From JBFMDN01 sp040753915 (lineage in GTDB: Bacteria; Desulfobacterota; Desulfomonilia; Desulfomonilales; Desulfomonilaceae): DNA of 53,206 nucleotides. Shown here in pieces: positions 17,173-24,444 of the stretch. The notes under the pieces were generated by a model. That model had not been told where the DNA came from, did not search any database, and saw only the letters and a program-made list of their open reading frames with translations. The stretch spans positions 1 to 53,206 of the forward strand of contig JBFMDN010000038.1 in the NCBI GenBank assembly GCA_040753915.1. The letters are read 5' to 3'. The stretch's first letter is position 1. The number at the start of each line of letters is the position of its first letter. Made by a program: the position numbers and the translations under genes.

Positions 17173-17937
17173 ATGGCTCGTCTGTCGCGCATAGTGGTCC
17201 CCGGACATCCGCATCACGTCACGCGGCGTGGTGTTCGGTCCATGAACGTGTTTCATGAAGAATCGGACCGTCGTGAGTATCTTGCAATGCTGGGAGAAGA
17301 GATCGGCCGGCACGGAGTTCCGGTACTTGTTTCGTGTCTCCTGACCAACCATGTCCACTTTCTCGCAGTACCGCACCGAGAGGACTCTCTGGCAAAGTGC
17401 TTTGGCCGGGCTCACCGGCGATACACACGCATGAAGAGCTTCGCTGCAAGGGGCCGGGGTTACCTGTTCCAGGGGCGATTCAGCTCGTGTGTTCTGGACG
17501 AGGGTGATCTTTTGGGGGCAGTACGTTATGTGGAACAGAATCCGGTACGGGCCGGAATGGCAAACGTACCATGGGACTATCCCTGGTCGAGTGCGCGATT
17601 TCACATGGGGACTACCGTGCACGACCCGCTCGTCACAGATCGAGCCCTACTGGGACTTGTCCAGGATTGGGAGCGATTGCTGCCCTCCTCTGACGAAGGT
17701 CGGTTCAGCTCGCTCCGAAAAGGGACTCGGACCGGTCGCCCGGCCAAAGATGCAGCGTTTGTGGCAAGGGTCCAGACCATCACCGGTCCAGACCTGAGCA
17801 AAGAAAAACCCGAAGACCGCGCACGCGGCAACCTCATAAGAAACAAGTTGTATGTCCCCAGCTATCGATATCAACAGATATCACACAAGGGTGTCCGCGC
17901 CCTTCAGACGCGGGGGGGAGCCTCGAAAAATGGGTAA
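17173..17937 (+). CDS. REP-associated tyrosine transposase (RAYT, IS200-like Y1)
   Basis: A 254-residue HUH-type transposase of the TnpA_REP group. Visible landmarks are HPHHVTRRGV at the N terminus, the HUH metal site in LLTNHVHFLAVP, RRYTRMKSFAARGRGYLFQG, VRYVEQNPVRAG and PWSSARFH. RAYTs nick and mobilise REP/inverted-repeat elements as single-stranded DNA. The start at 17173 is chosen since homology begins at MARLSRI; an upstream frame start at 17074 reads through the direct repeats. The last 17 or so residues (KGVRALQTRGG...) are encoded by repeat R3, so the C terminus has been extended or replaced. Confidence 0.88.
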   Translation: MARLSRIVVPGHPHHVTRRGVRSMNVFHEESDRREYLAMLGEEIGRHGVPVLVSCLLTNHVHFLAVPHREDSLAKCFGRAHRRYTRMKSFAARGRGYLFQGRFSSCVLDEGDLLGAVRYVEQNPVRAGMANVPWDYPWSSARFHMGTTVHDPLVTDRALLGLVQDWERLLPSSDEGRFSSLRKGTRTGRPAKDAAFVARVQTITGPDLSKEKPEDRARGNLIRNKLYVPSYRYQQISHKGVRALQTRGGASKNG

Positions 17938-17994
17938 GCAGTCTGCTCATCTATAATCCTTGCCTTGAAGCAGACCAAAAAGTAGCCTGACCCC
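17884..17994 (+). repeat. RAYT-associated inverted-repeat element R3 (right part only)
   Basis: It matches the right third of R2 (AAGGGTGTCCG-GCCCTTCA, GAAAAATGGGT) and ends GCCTGACCCC. It overlaps the 3' end of the transposase gene. Confidence 0.65.
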
Positions 17995-18029
17995 GCAACC
18001 CCGCAACTCGAAGACTTTCTGAATAGCCC

Positions 18030-18061
18030 TTGACTCCGTAGTATAGTCCAGGGTCTATATT
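18030..18061 (+). promoter_or_regulatory. MerR-type promoter with 20-base spacer
   Basis: TTGACT (18030-18035) and TATATT (18056-18061) are 20 bases apart, with an imperfect dyad (ACTCC...GGGT) in the spacer. Over-long spacers with a central dyad are the mark of promoters activated by MerR proteins through DNA untwisting. It lies just upstream of the merR-like gene, implying autoregulation of the whole operon. Confidence 0.7.
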
Positions 18062-18081
18062 AAGATCAAAGGGGAAAGGCC

Positions 18082-18507
18082 GTGAATCTTGACGAACCCA
18101 AAGGACTGACCATAGGCGAGGTGGCCCGAAGAGCCGGATTCGGGATCGAAACGGTACGATTCTACGAACGGAACGGACTTATAGACGAGCCGCCACGAAG
18201 GTTGTCAGGGTACAGGCAATACCCTGAGAGCGTGATCTCCAGGCTACGGTTCATCAAGCGAGCAAAGGAGCTCGGATTTTCATTGAGAGAAATCAAAGAG
18301 TTGCTCTCCCTGCGGGTTGATCCGACAGCTACCTGTTCAGACATCCGGGGGCGTGCGGAGGCAAAGATTGCCGACATACACGGCAGAATCCTGGCTCTCG
18401 AGCGGATGAAAGACGTCCTCACCAGATTGACGGGGTCTTGTGTGGAAGCAGGGCCGGTGTCCGAATGCCCGATCCTGGAGGCACTCGACCGTGAAGACAG
18501 AGGGTGA
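18082..18507 (+). CDS. merR: MerR-family regulator, mercury-type cysteine pattern
   Basis: A 141-residue regulator: winged HTH (TIGEVARRAGFGIETVRFYE), a long dimerisation helix and a C-terminal metal-binding loop. Cysteines at 85, 120 and 129 are spaced 35 and 9 residues apart, the same spacing as Cys82, Cys117 and Cys126 that bind Hg(II) in Tn501 MerR. Start is GTG at 18082 with GGGGAAAGG upstream. It is followed after 3 bases by the thioredoxin-like gene, so the operon is regulator first. No merA, merT or merP genes are adjacent, so the response is redox-like rather than a standard mer operon, or the other genes lie elsewhere. Confidence 0.88.
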   Translation: MNLDEPKGLTIGEVARRAGFGIETVRFYERNGLIDEPPRRLSGYRQYPESVISRLRFIKRAKELGFSLREIKELLSLRVDPTATCSDIRGRAEAKIADIHGRILALERMKDVLTRLTGSCVEAGPVSECPILEALDREDRG

Positions 18508-18510
18508 GCG

Positions 18511-18834
18511 ATGACTAACACAACGAGAGCAGTTCAGATCAGAGTCCTTTACTCGGAAGGATGTGTCAGCACGCCTCCGACCGTCGAGTTGGTGAAGAAG
18601 GTTGCTCAGGAAGTGAATCTCCTGGTCAACATAGAGATGGACATGGTCAGCAGTGAGGAACAAGCTCGGGAACTCCGCTTCTTAGGAAGTCCTACGGTAC
18701 AAATCGAAGGATCGGATATTGAGCCGTCAGCCCGTGAGAGTCTTGCATTTGGTCTCACTTGACGCCGCTACGGGGCATCGGGTGTGCCTCCTAGGGAGCT
18801 GGTACGAGAGGCACTGCTGAACGTTTCCAAGTGA
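18511..18834 (+). CDS. Thioredoxin-like protein, probable selenoprotein with in-frame TGA
   Basis: Read normally, the frame stops at TGA 18760-18762 after 83 residues. Read through, the same frame continues without any indel for RRYGASGVPPRELVREALLN and VSK to TGA at 18834, 107 residues in all. The continuation looks like genuine family sequence: relatives, as I recall them, have an FG-x-x-C-R-x-Y motif followed by GVPPRELVREAL, so TGA sits where Cys is expected (Sec84). The N-terminal redox-type Cys18 lies in LYSEGCVST, and RFLGSPTVQIEG is the cis-Pro loop. A SECIS-like hairpin follows at once. The gene is 3 bases downstream of merR. The alternative is a nonsense mutation in a Cys gene. Confidence 0.7.
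18768..18794 (+). promoter_or_regulatory. Candidate bacterial SECIS hairpin
   Basis: CTA (18768-18770) and GGGGCA (18772-18777) pair with TGCCTC (18785-18790) and TAG (18792-18794), with one C-C mismatch, one G-U pair and a closing U-G pair. The apical loop is CGGGU with G in the second position, and 17 bases separate the UGA from that G. These fit the known constraints for SelB-recognised bacterial SECIS elements (loop G, roughly 16-37 bases from UGA). Structure drawn by hand. Confidence 0.55.
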
Positions 18835-18933
18835 GGGCTGCCAAAGCGAGCAAGGCTCTCCCTGCAACTCGCTCTCCCAGGGAAACCGATAAAGGCTTAT
18901 GAGAAGACCCAATCATCTTAAAGGAGCGACACG

Positions 18934-19197
18934 ATGAAACGGAAGATCGAGGTGTTCAGCGCGGGATGTCCTGTCTGCAAAGAGACGGTGACCATGGTGA
19001 ACCGTCTGAAATGCGAGTCGTGCGAAGTCAACGTCCTGGACATGAATGAGCCTAGCGTAGCCGACCGAGCAAAGACTCTTGGTATTCGGTCTGTTCCGGC
19101 GGTGGCTGTTGACGGCAAACTCGCGGACTGCTGCGCCGGTCGCGGTCCCGATGAGACGGTCCTGATGGCAACGGGTCTCGGAAAATGCATTCCATAG
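18934..19197 (+). CDS. Small glutaredoxin/thioredoxin-like protein, CPVC
   Basis: An 87-residue thioredoxin-fold protein: the active site is C12-P-V-C15 in VFSAGCPVCKETV, a second pair C27-x-x-C30 follows, then GIRSVPAVAVDGKLADCCAG with the cis-Pro loop SVP. The extra cysteines suggest metal or redox relay. AAAGGAGCG stands ahead of the ATG. It lies about 100 bases after the selenoprotein gene in the merR operon, and proteins of this type often accompany such small thioredoxin-like genes. The role is probably reduction or sequestration of a thiophilic metal, by inference. Confidence 0.8.
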   Translation: MKRKIEVFSAGCPVCKETVTMVNRLKCESCEVNVLDMNEPSVADRAKTLGIRSVPAVAVDGKLADCCAGRGPDETVLMATGLGKCIP

Positions 19198-19227
19198 CGG
19201 TAATCGGCGCGGGGCCGGGCATCATTT

Positions 19228-19551
19228 CCTGCCATTTTCCTCGCCCCTAGACCATCCTGCTGATTGCCGAGTGTTGGAGTCCGACATGCGCTGCAATCTC
19301 CTGCTGCGGACAACCGTGTCGCACTGGAGCCTTGGCGATTGCCCGGTCTCGCTTCGATTTGGAGTTGACTCTTGCCACGGGACAATAGTGGGGCCGGCAG
19401 ATCGAAAGCCGATGGGGACGATTGATCTCGGCAGAGGAGGTTCTACCCTTCAGGCACGGTGAGGGCTTCTTCAGAAATGGATGGGCGGTCAGTCACCAGG
19501 CATTCATGGCATTCTTGCCAAGGAAAAAATCAAGTAACAAGACCTGACCCC
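19228..19551 (+). repeat. RAYT-associated inverted-repeat element R4
   Basis: Its left terminal arm is degenerate or missing, but from about 19295 it is nearly identical to R5 (CTTGGCGATTGCCCGGTCTC, GCAGATCGAAAGCCGATGGG, CAGTCACCAGGCATTCATGG). It ends AACAAGACCTGACCCC. Lies between the glutaredoxin and Fic genes. Confidence 0.7.
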
Positions 19552-19665
19552 GAGAACTTGCCTTGCACTCCAGCCCCGTCGTCTGGGAACGCGCCCGGAA
19601 ATCGAAAAAGGCGATCAAGGGCTGTTCCGAGAGGGGGTAGATCCGTTGTGAGCGGCACGAGAGAA

Positions 19666-20889
19666 TCAGGCGTCCGCCACACCCGAGGGCTGCTGAGGCT
19701 CATCGAACAAACGAATGTAGCTGTCGTACCGGAACCTCCGATTACGAGCTTGTCCGGTGATCTCGTTCAGGATACCGAGATCGACCAGTTTGGCCACAAG
19801 TAAATTGGCGGCCGGGTAAGAGGTCCCAATCAGTGCCTTGACCTCATTGGCGGACACCACAGGGTTTTGGTAAAGGTGTTCTAGAACGCGGTGGCCATTG
19901 CCCGCAGCACGGCCGAGATACTCTGTAATAGAAGCCCTGTGCTCTTCGCGCAGAATGAGAATGCGGCGAGCTGTTTCGGTTGCTTGGGCGCTAACCTCAG
20001 CGACACCGCGCAGAAAGAAAATGAGCCAGTCTTCCCATGCTCCAGCATCTCTGACGGCCTGGAGCCGCTCGTAATAAGCCTGCCGATACCGTTTAAAATA
20101 GTACGAAAGATAGAGCACTGGCTTGAGTAGAACCTGGCTTTCGCACAGAAGGAAGGTAATCAACAAGCGGCCTATTCGGCCGTTCCCGTCCAGGAAAGGA
20201 TGGATCGTCTCGAACTGGCTGTGGGCAAGTCCGACTTTGATCAACAGCGGCAAATCTGATTTTGAGTGCAGGAAGTTTTCGAGGTCTCCCAGTGCCTGCG
20301 GCACATCCTGCGGGGGAGGAGGGACAAAGGTAGCCTCCGACAGAGTGCAGCCCGAAGGCCCGATCCAGTTCTGAGTGCGGCGGAGTTCCCCAGGTGCAAG
20401 GCGCGAACCGCGCACCCCCGTCAGCAATCTCTCGTGGATCTCCCTGATGAGACGGACCGAGACAGGGAGTCCGGAAAGCCGAGCCAGGCCATAGTTCATG
20501 GCACGGACGTAGTTGACTACTTCATCCACATCCTTCCGTCGGTCAGCCCCGAGAATCTGAGCCTCTGCCGCAAGAAGATCCTGAAGCGAGCTCTGAGTCC
20601 CTTCGATCTGACTTGACAGCACGGCTTCCTTGCGAACATACATGTATACAAACAGATCAGGATTGGGGAGCGTTTGGATTGAACCGTCCAGTCTACCGAG
20701 CGCCCGATCCGCCTCTGATAGAACTTGCTGGAGCACTCCGGTCAGAGCCACCGGTGGATTCGGCGGCAACGGGGCCGGAATGAAGGCTCGATAGCCGGTC
20801 GGTTGCCTGATGTAGCGCCCGGCGCGAGCCTGGGTCTCAGTTGGTTGAACATCTCTTGTCAAAGGTTGCCGAGCCTTTCCTATGGACAT
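19666..20889 (-). CDS. Fic family protein, class II (self-inhibited) AMP-transferase
   Basis: A 407-residue protein with a complete Fic core, H230-PFLDGNGRIG-R241, which transfers AMP (or removes it) on target protein hydroxyls. An N-terminal helix carries the inhibitory motif S92-x3-E96-G97 (SSQIEG), so it is a class II Fic protein with its inhibitor in the same chain and needs no antitoxin. A C-terminal winged-helix-like region (about 340-395, VSANEVKALIGTSYPAANLL) is typical for the Fic/DUF4172-type architecture and may bind DNA. It stands alone in the accessory zone. Targets unknown. Confidence 0.9.
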   Translation of the reverse strand: MSIGKARQPLTRDVQPTETQARAGRYIRQPTGYRAFIPAPLPPNPPVALTGVLQQVLSEADRALGRLDGSIQTLPNPDLFVYMYVRKEAVLSSQIEGTQSSLQDLLAAEAQILGADRRKDVDEVVNYVRAMNYGLARLSGLPVSVRLIREIHERLLTGVRGSRLAPGELRRTQNWIGPSGCTLSEATFVPPPPQDVPQALGDLENFLHSKSDLPLLIKVGLAHSQFETIHPFLDGNGRIGRLLITFLLCESQVLLKPVLYLSYYFKRYRQAYYERLQAVRDAGAWEDWLIFFLRGVAEVSAQATETARRILILREEHRASITEYLGRAAGNGHRVLEHLYQNPVVSANEVKALIGTSYPAANLLVAKLVDLGILNEITGQARNRRFRYDSYIRLFDEPQQPSGVADA

Positions 20890-21277
20890 CCAACTGCTCC
20901 ATAGTAAAGGCTACCTTTAATAACGTCAAATACTTTCCGCCATATTAAAGTTTTGCGCCATTTTCCGTCGTATCCTGTCCGACAAGTGAGTCGCTGAGGT
21001 ATGACGCCAATGGTTTTTAAAATCAGGTGGTTAGTCAAGCCGGTTTGTGACGCCAAGTTCCAAGCCGGGACGCCGGCGCTCTGTCTCTGCCGACTTGCGG
21101 CGAAGCGGGATGGGCTCACCCTGGCGATCTCGCAGAACCGGCCGACAATGGATTGATTGTCATAATTGGCGGTCATTATTCCGTCCTTCTCGGTGTTTCG
21201 CCTCAGGAATTGGTCATAAGGATTAGGAGAGAAAATCTTGACGTTGGCAACAGCTAAAATCATACGAGAAGCCCTTT
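20890..21277. other. Intergenic, about 390 bases, no gene seen
   Basis: Open frames here lack recognisable features. From about 21245 to 21870 the DNA parallels 16120-16740 (the PIN-like/DUF433 module), so the right edge of this gap is the start of that duplication. Confidence 0.4.
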
Positions 21278-21694
21278 TCACAAATCAAAGGACCGTATCT
21301 GCGTGTCATTGTGACTGTAATACCGCGTGAGGTCGTCTGCGGTCATGCGGAAGACATGGCCGATACGTTGTTTCTTGTTTCTGAAATCGGGATGGCTGAA
21401 AAGACGGTTCAGGTTTTTCGAGAGTGGTGATATACGAGGGATGGACACGACAGGAATATCGAGGCACACCAAGCAGAACCGTTGGTCAATCGGCACCTTT
21501 TGCCAGAAATGACTGACGTTGATGGTCACAAGTGCCGGTTTAGATTTTGTTTTGTGGAGAAGTTGCGGAATGGCGTCGTCTTTGATCACGGAACCGGCCC
21601 GCAGATCCCAAACAAATATAATCTTGCCTTTGTACCATGTCCTAATGGCTGCTGACACCCTCTCATTGGACATGTGCTCATCGAGAACGATCAT
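21278..21694 (-). CDS. PIN-like (DUF5615) toxin candidate, copy 2
   Basis: A 138-residue near-twin of the protein at 16145-16561 (same MIVLDEHMSN start and LNRLFSHPDF-NKKQR-GHVF, with scattered changes). The reading frame is intact, with an ATG start where copy 1 has GTG. Its upstream DUF433 partner is broken, so if made it would be without its own antitoxin, though copy 1's partner could serve. An in-frame extension to 21841 fuses it to the DUF433 remnant. Confidence 0.7.
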   Translation of the reverse strand: MIVLDEHMSNERVSAAIRTWYKGKIIFVWDLRAGSVIKDDAIPQLLHKTKSKPALVTINVSHFWQKVPIDQRFCLVCLDIPVVSIPRISPLSKNLNRLFSHPDFRNKKQRIGHVFRMTADDLTRYYSHNDTQIRSFDL

Positions 21695-21875
21695 GCTGCT
21701 CGCTGAGGTCGCCGACCGAGTTTCCGAACTTCCTTGCTGGCTGTCTGTCTGTATAGCTTCAAGAATCGCCTCACGGGAGATCCGTCCACTGTAATCTTCA
21801 ATAATTTCATCTGCCGTATCGCCATCAGCGAGCATTGCCAAGATCCCAGCAACCTCGATCCTCGTATACTAGAAC
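21691..21875 (-). pseudogene. DUF433 antitoxin remnant
   Basis: Only the second half of DUF433 remains (AMLADGDTADEIIEDYSGRI...). The codon matching Lys of FKYTGIEV is TAG here, the gene upstream of it is replaced by repeat R5, which begins at 21884, and near the 3' end a 4-base insertion relative to copy 1 shifts the frame so that it reads into the toxin. Thus the antitoxin is truncated, stopped and frameshifted. Confidence 0.75.
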
Positions 21876-21883
21876 GCAGGCGT

Positions 21884-22224
21884 GGGGTCAGGTCTTGTTT
21901 CTTGCATTTCCCCTTCCCGCTGAACCGTCCTGCTCACTGCATGGTAATGGAAATTGACACGCCCTACGATTTCCTGTTGCGGACAACCGTGTTGCGCTGA
22001 AGCCTTGGCGATTGCCCGGTCTCGCTTCGATTTGGAGTTGACTCTTGCCACGGGACAATAGCGGGGCCGGCAGATCGAAAGCCGATGGGTACCATTGATC
22101 TCGGCAGAGGAGGTTCTACCCTTCAGACACGGTCAGGGCTTCTTCAGAAATGGATGAGCGGTCAGTCACCAGGCATTCATGGCATTCTTGCCAACAAAAA
22201 ACCAAGAAACAAAACCTGACCCCC
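21884..22224 (+). repeat. RAYT-associated inverted-repeat element R5 (full length)
   Basis: A 341-base element with complete ends, GGGGTCAGGTCTTGTTTCTT on the left and AAGAAACAAAACCTGACCCC on the right. Its right end stops 5 bases before the 3' end of tRNA-Arg, and its left end truncates the DUF433 remnant. Confidence 0.75.
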
Positions 22225-22229
22225 GGAAT

Positions 22230-22305
22230 TGGTGCCCCCAGCAGGAATCGAACCTGCGACCTGCGGATTAGGAATCCGTCGCTCTATCCACTGAGCTACG
22301 GGGGC
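22230..22305 (-). tRNA. tRNA-Arg (CCU anticodon)
   Basis: On the minus strand the sequence runs GCCCCCG (acceptor), TA, GCTC D stem, an anticodon arm with loop TTCCTAA (anticodon CCT, decoding AGG), the GGTTCGATTCC T arm, acceptor TGGGGGC, discriminator A and an encoded CCA. All four stems close. A tRNA at the edge of the repeat-rich accessory zone is a usual integration site, though no integrase gene is seen. Confidence 0.95.
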
Positions 22306-22518
22306 ACAGTCAACCACGTCCGCGGTGATCTTTTAAGATATGACGGAAGAGCCCGGCAAGTCAAGCATTCTGTCGCGACTGAAGTCAAGGTTCTCCGAGG
22401 GAGTGGACTCGGCAATCGCCCTCTCCACGGGCCGATCCTTGGAAGACAACTGAAGGATTCTGCAAGCCTTTCAATATGTGGCGCAATAGTGTATACAGCC
22501 GAGTACGGACGAACAGAG

Positions 22519-22875
22519 ATGAGAAAGACGATGGTCCTCGTAGAAGCGTATATCAAGGCATTCAAGCTTGATGACGTGAAAGAAGCGCTGGAAGAGCTCG
22601 GCGTGGCAGGCATGACCGTGGTGGAAGTCATGCAGGAGGCACAAGCCAGGCCAAGAGGTCGTTCCTTCGGGACAGCGCGCGACAGTGGGGACTTCCTTCC
22701 AAAGATCAAAATCGAAATCGCCGTCCCCGACCATGAGGCAGAACGAATCATCGAAGCAATCTGCCTCCACGGAAACGCTGGAAAAACCGAAGATGGGCGG
22801 ATCATCGTCAGAAAGATACTGGGAGCACTGCGCATTCGCACAGGCGAAAAGGACAGAGACGCCCTATCCTTCTGA
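22519..22875 (+). CDS. P-II family signal protein with atypical T-loop
   Basis: A 118-residue PII-fold protein. The N-terminal strand (VLVEAYIKAFKLDDVKEALE), GMTVVEVM, DFLPKIKIEIAV, the B-loop (AGKTEDGRIIV) and the C-terminal RIRTGEKDRDAL all match GlnB/GlnK, so ATP/2-oxoglutarate binding is likely. The T-loop, however, reads ARPRGRSFGTARDSGDF instead of GHTELYRGAEY: the Tyr that is uridylylated in enterobacteria is Phe50, and most T-loop residues differ. No amtB, glnA or nifH neighbour is present, so the target is unknown. An alternative start is the ATG at 22531. Confidence 0.88.
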   Translation: MRKTMVLVEAYIKAFKLDDVKEALEELGVAGMTVVEVMQEAQARPRGRSFGTARDSGDFLPKIKIEIAVPDHEAERIIEAICLHGNAGKTEDGRIIVRKILGALRIRTGEKDRDALSF

Positions 22876-22953
22876 TTCGGGCGACGCGCACTAACCTTCG
22901 CGGTAAGAGGACGAATAGATTCAGAGCCTGTCCCGGTGCAGGGCAGGTTTGAA

Positions 22954-23152
22954 GAAAATGTCTCAAAACTCGGGACACACCAACAATCGTAGCACGATTG
23001 AGCGTCGATGTGTGGAAAGACACCCTCACCCCAACCCTCTCCCAGAGGGAGAGGGAGCCGGAAAAATCCCCTCTCCCCCGCTTCGGGGGAGAGGGTCAGG
23101 GTGAGGGGGTGTGCCACGATTATCACGGACTGCCGGCTTTTGAGACACTTTC
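22954..23152. mobile_element. 199-bp palindromic repeat (MITE-like), copy C
   Basis: It lies in opposite orientation to copies A, B and D, with the same 199-base length. Outside it, GGGCAGGTTTGAA on the left faces TTCATACCTGTCC on the right, extending the inverted repeat. It lies between the PII and endonuclease III-like genes. Confidence 0.8.
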
Positions 23153-23400
23153 TTCATACCTGTCCTTCCCTCGGGGCATGTCAAAGACAAGAGTACCGGA
23201 GGGACGCCGGCGCTACGAGAAGTTCGATCCGCATTCCCCTGTGGTGGGCTTCGAACCCGCCCTTGCGTGAACAAGCCGCCGTTCTCAACGCGTGCCGGTA
23301 TGCCCGGCTCAGCCGCGTTGCTGTTGGATGCGCAACCGTACTTGGCCCACCGAGTGCTAGGATCCGCCGACTGAGCGGTCCGAGCATCGGCAGAGACACG

Positions 23401-24078
23401 CTACCGCCCCGCCCCCCCGAGGGATGCCCCAGGAAGAGAGTTTTTCAGCCCACCCAAGGGACAGGCGTCGCACTGGGGAATGCGCTTGCAGAAATGGTGT
23501 CCCACAGCGACGAATTGAGCGTGAAAGTCATTGAACAGGGCTGTGTCAGCAGGAAGTGCGGCGTGGAATAGATCCTGAATCTCGTCGTACGTGGCCTTCT
23601 CACTGATGAAGCCGTGCCGCGTCAGCACACGCCTCGTGTACGCGTCCACTACAAAAATGGGCTTGCCCGCCGCGTAGAGAATCATGCTATCAGCGGTCTC
23701 CTTGCCGATGCCGTTTATTGAGAGAAGCTCGGACCTCAGAGAGCTTACCTCCGAGTTGAAGAGCGATGACAACCGCCCGGCATGGTTCTCCACCAGATGA
23801 ACAATGAAATTCCTCAGTCTTCTGGCCTTCACATTGTAATAACCTGCTGGAATAATGAGAGAAGCCAGCTCTTCTTCGCTGATGTCGTAGATCTTGAACG
23901 GGTCGAGCGCGGACGCGGTCTTGAGGTTCTCGATTGCCCTCGCCACGTTTTTCCACGCAGTGTTCTGGGTCAATATCGCGCCCACACACACTTCGAAGGG
24001 GGTCTCGGCAGGCCACCAACCTCTGTGACCGAATCGCTTCGAGAGCAGATGATAGTAAAGGAGAAGGACATTTCTCAT
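23401..24078 (-). CDS. Endonuclease III-like DNA glycosylase (HhH-GPD)
   Basis: A 225-residue base-excision repair enzyme. Landmarks are AILTQNTAWKNVARAIENL, a helix-hairpin-helix LSINGIGKETADSMILYAAG and the catalytic Asp in VVDAYTRRVL. At the place where Nth has GVGRKTA, this protein has GIGKETA, so the AP-lyase Lys is Glu; it is likely a monofunctional glycosylase, as in the HP0602/MagIII-like branch. C-terminal cysteines in FCKRIPQCDACPL look like an iron-sulfur loop, though I see only three of the usual four. The start at 24078 has AGGAG 8 bases upstream. Confidence 0.85.
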   Translation of the reverse strand: MRNVLLLYYHLLSKRFGHRGWWPAETPFEVCVGAILTQNTAWKNVARAIENLKTASALDPFKIYDISEEELASLIIPAGYYNVKARRLRNFIVHLVENHAGRLSSLFNSEVSSLRSELLSINGIGKETADSMILYAAGKPIFVVDAYTRRVLTRHGFISEKATYDEIQDLFHAALPADTALFNDFHAQFVAVGHHFCKRIPQCDACPLGGLKNSLPGASLGGAGR

Positions 24079-24444
24079 GCCGAGCGCTCCTGGTATCTTC
24101 CTTCCTGTCAAGCAGCAGTGGGAATTCCGACACAAACAAGACCACGCGCCGAAGCAACCGCAAATGAGAGCATGGAGCGCGAGTCTGCGACAGCAATGGA
24201 CAGGCTAAACCTCTTTCTGATATACAGCAAGTGCCAAGAGAAAAGTTCGGTTTCTTGGTGAAGAGGGTATGTGGGGGCGTTCGCTGGAAATGGCCGCGGC
24301 TGCCCAGCTCACACAAGAAGCCTCGTGCTAATCGTGCCCGACAATCCCCCCAAGGGGGAATAGCGGCCGCTCATCGGACAGGCTGCCGGGCATTCGCATA
24401 CACTGGTAAGCAATCGGGCGCATTCGCTCGCGGAGATATTCAGC
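24079..24444. other. Divergent intergenic region, no gene seen
   Basis: It separates the leftward glycosylase and a rightward hypothetical gene. It should hold both promoters; I see no clear boxes or repeats. Confidence 0.4.

Noticed and set aside
20880..21281. A 133-codon minus-strand frame between Fic and the PIN-like copy
   Set aside because: No recognisable motif and no good ribosome site; probably chance.
22230..22305. Attachment-site duplication of the tRNA-Arg 3' end
   Set aside because: I looked for a second copy of the 3' end in the accessory zone and found none, and there is no integrase gene in view.
22296..23126. A 276-codon minus-strand frame and similar frames with LTLTLSPEAGERG-type peptides
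   Set aside because: They are translations of the 199-bp repeat element and antisense of the PII gene and tRNA; peptides of this kind recur in databases as spurious products.
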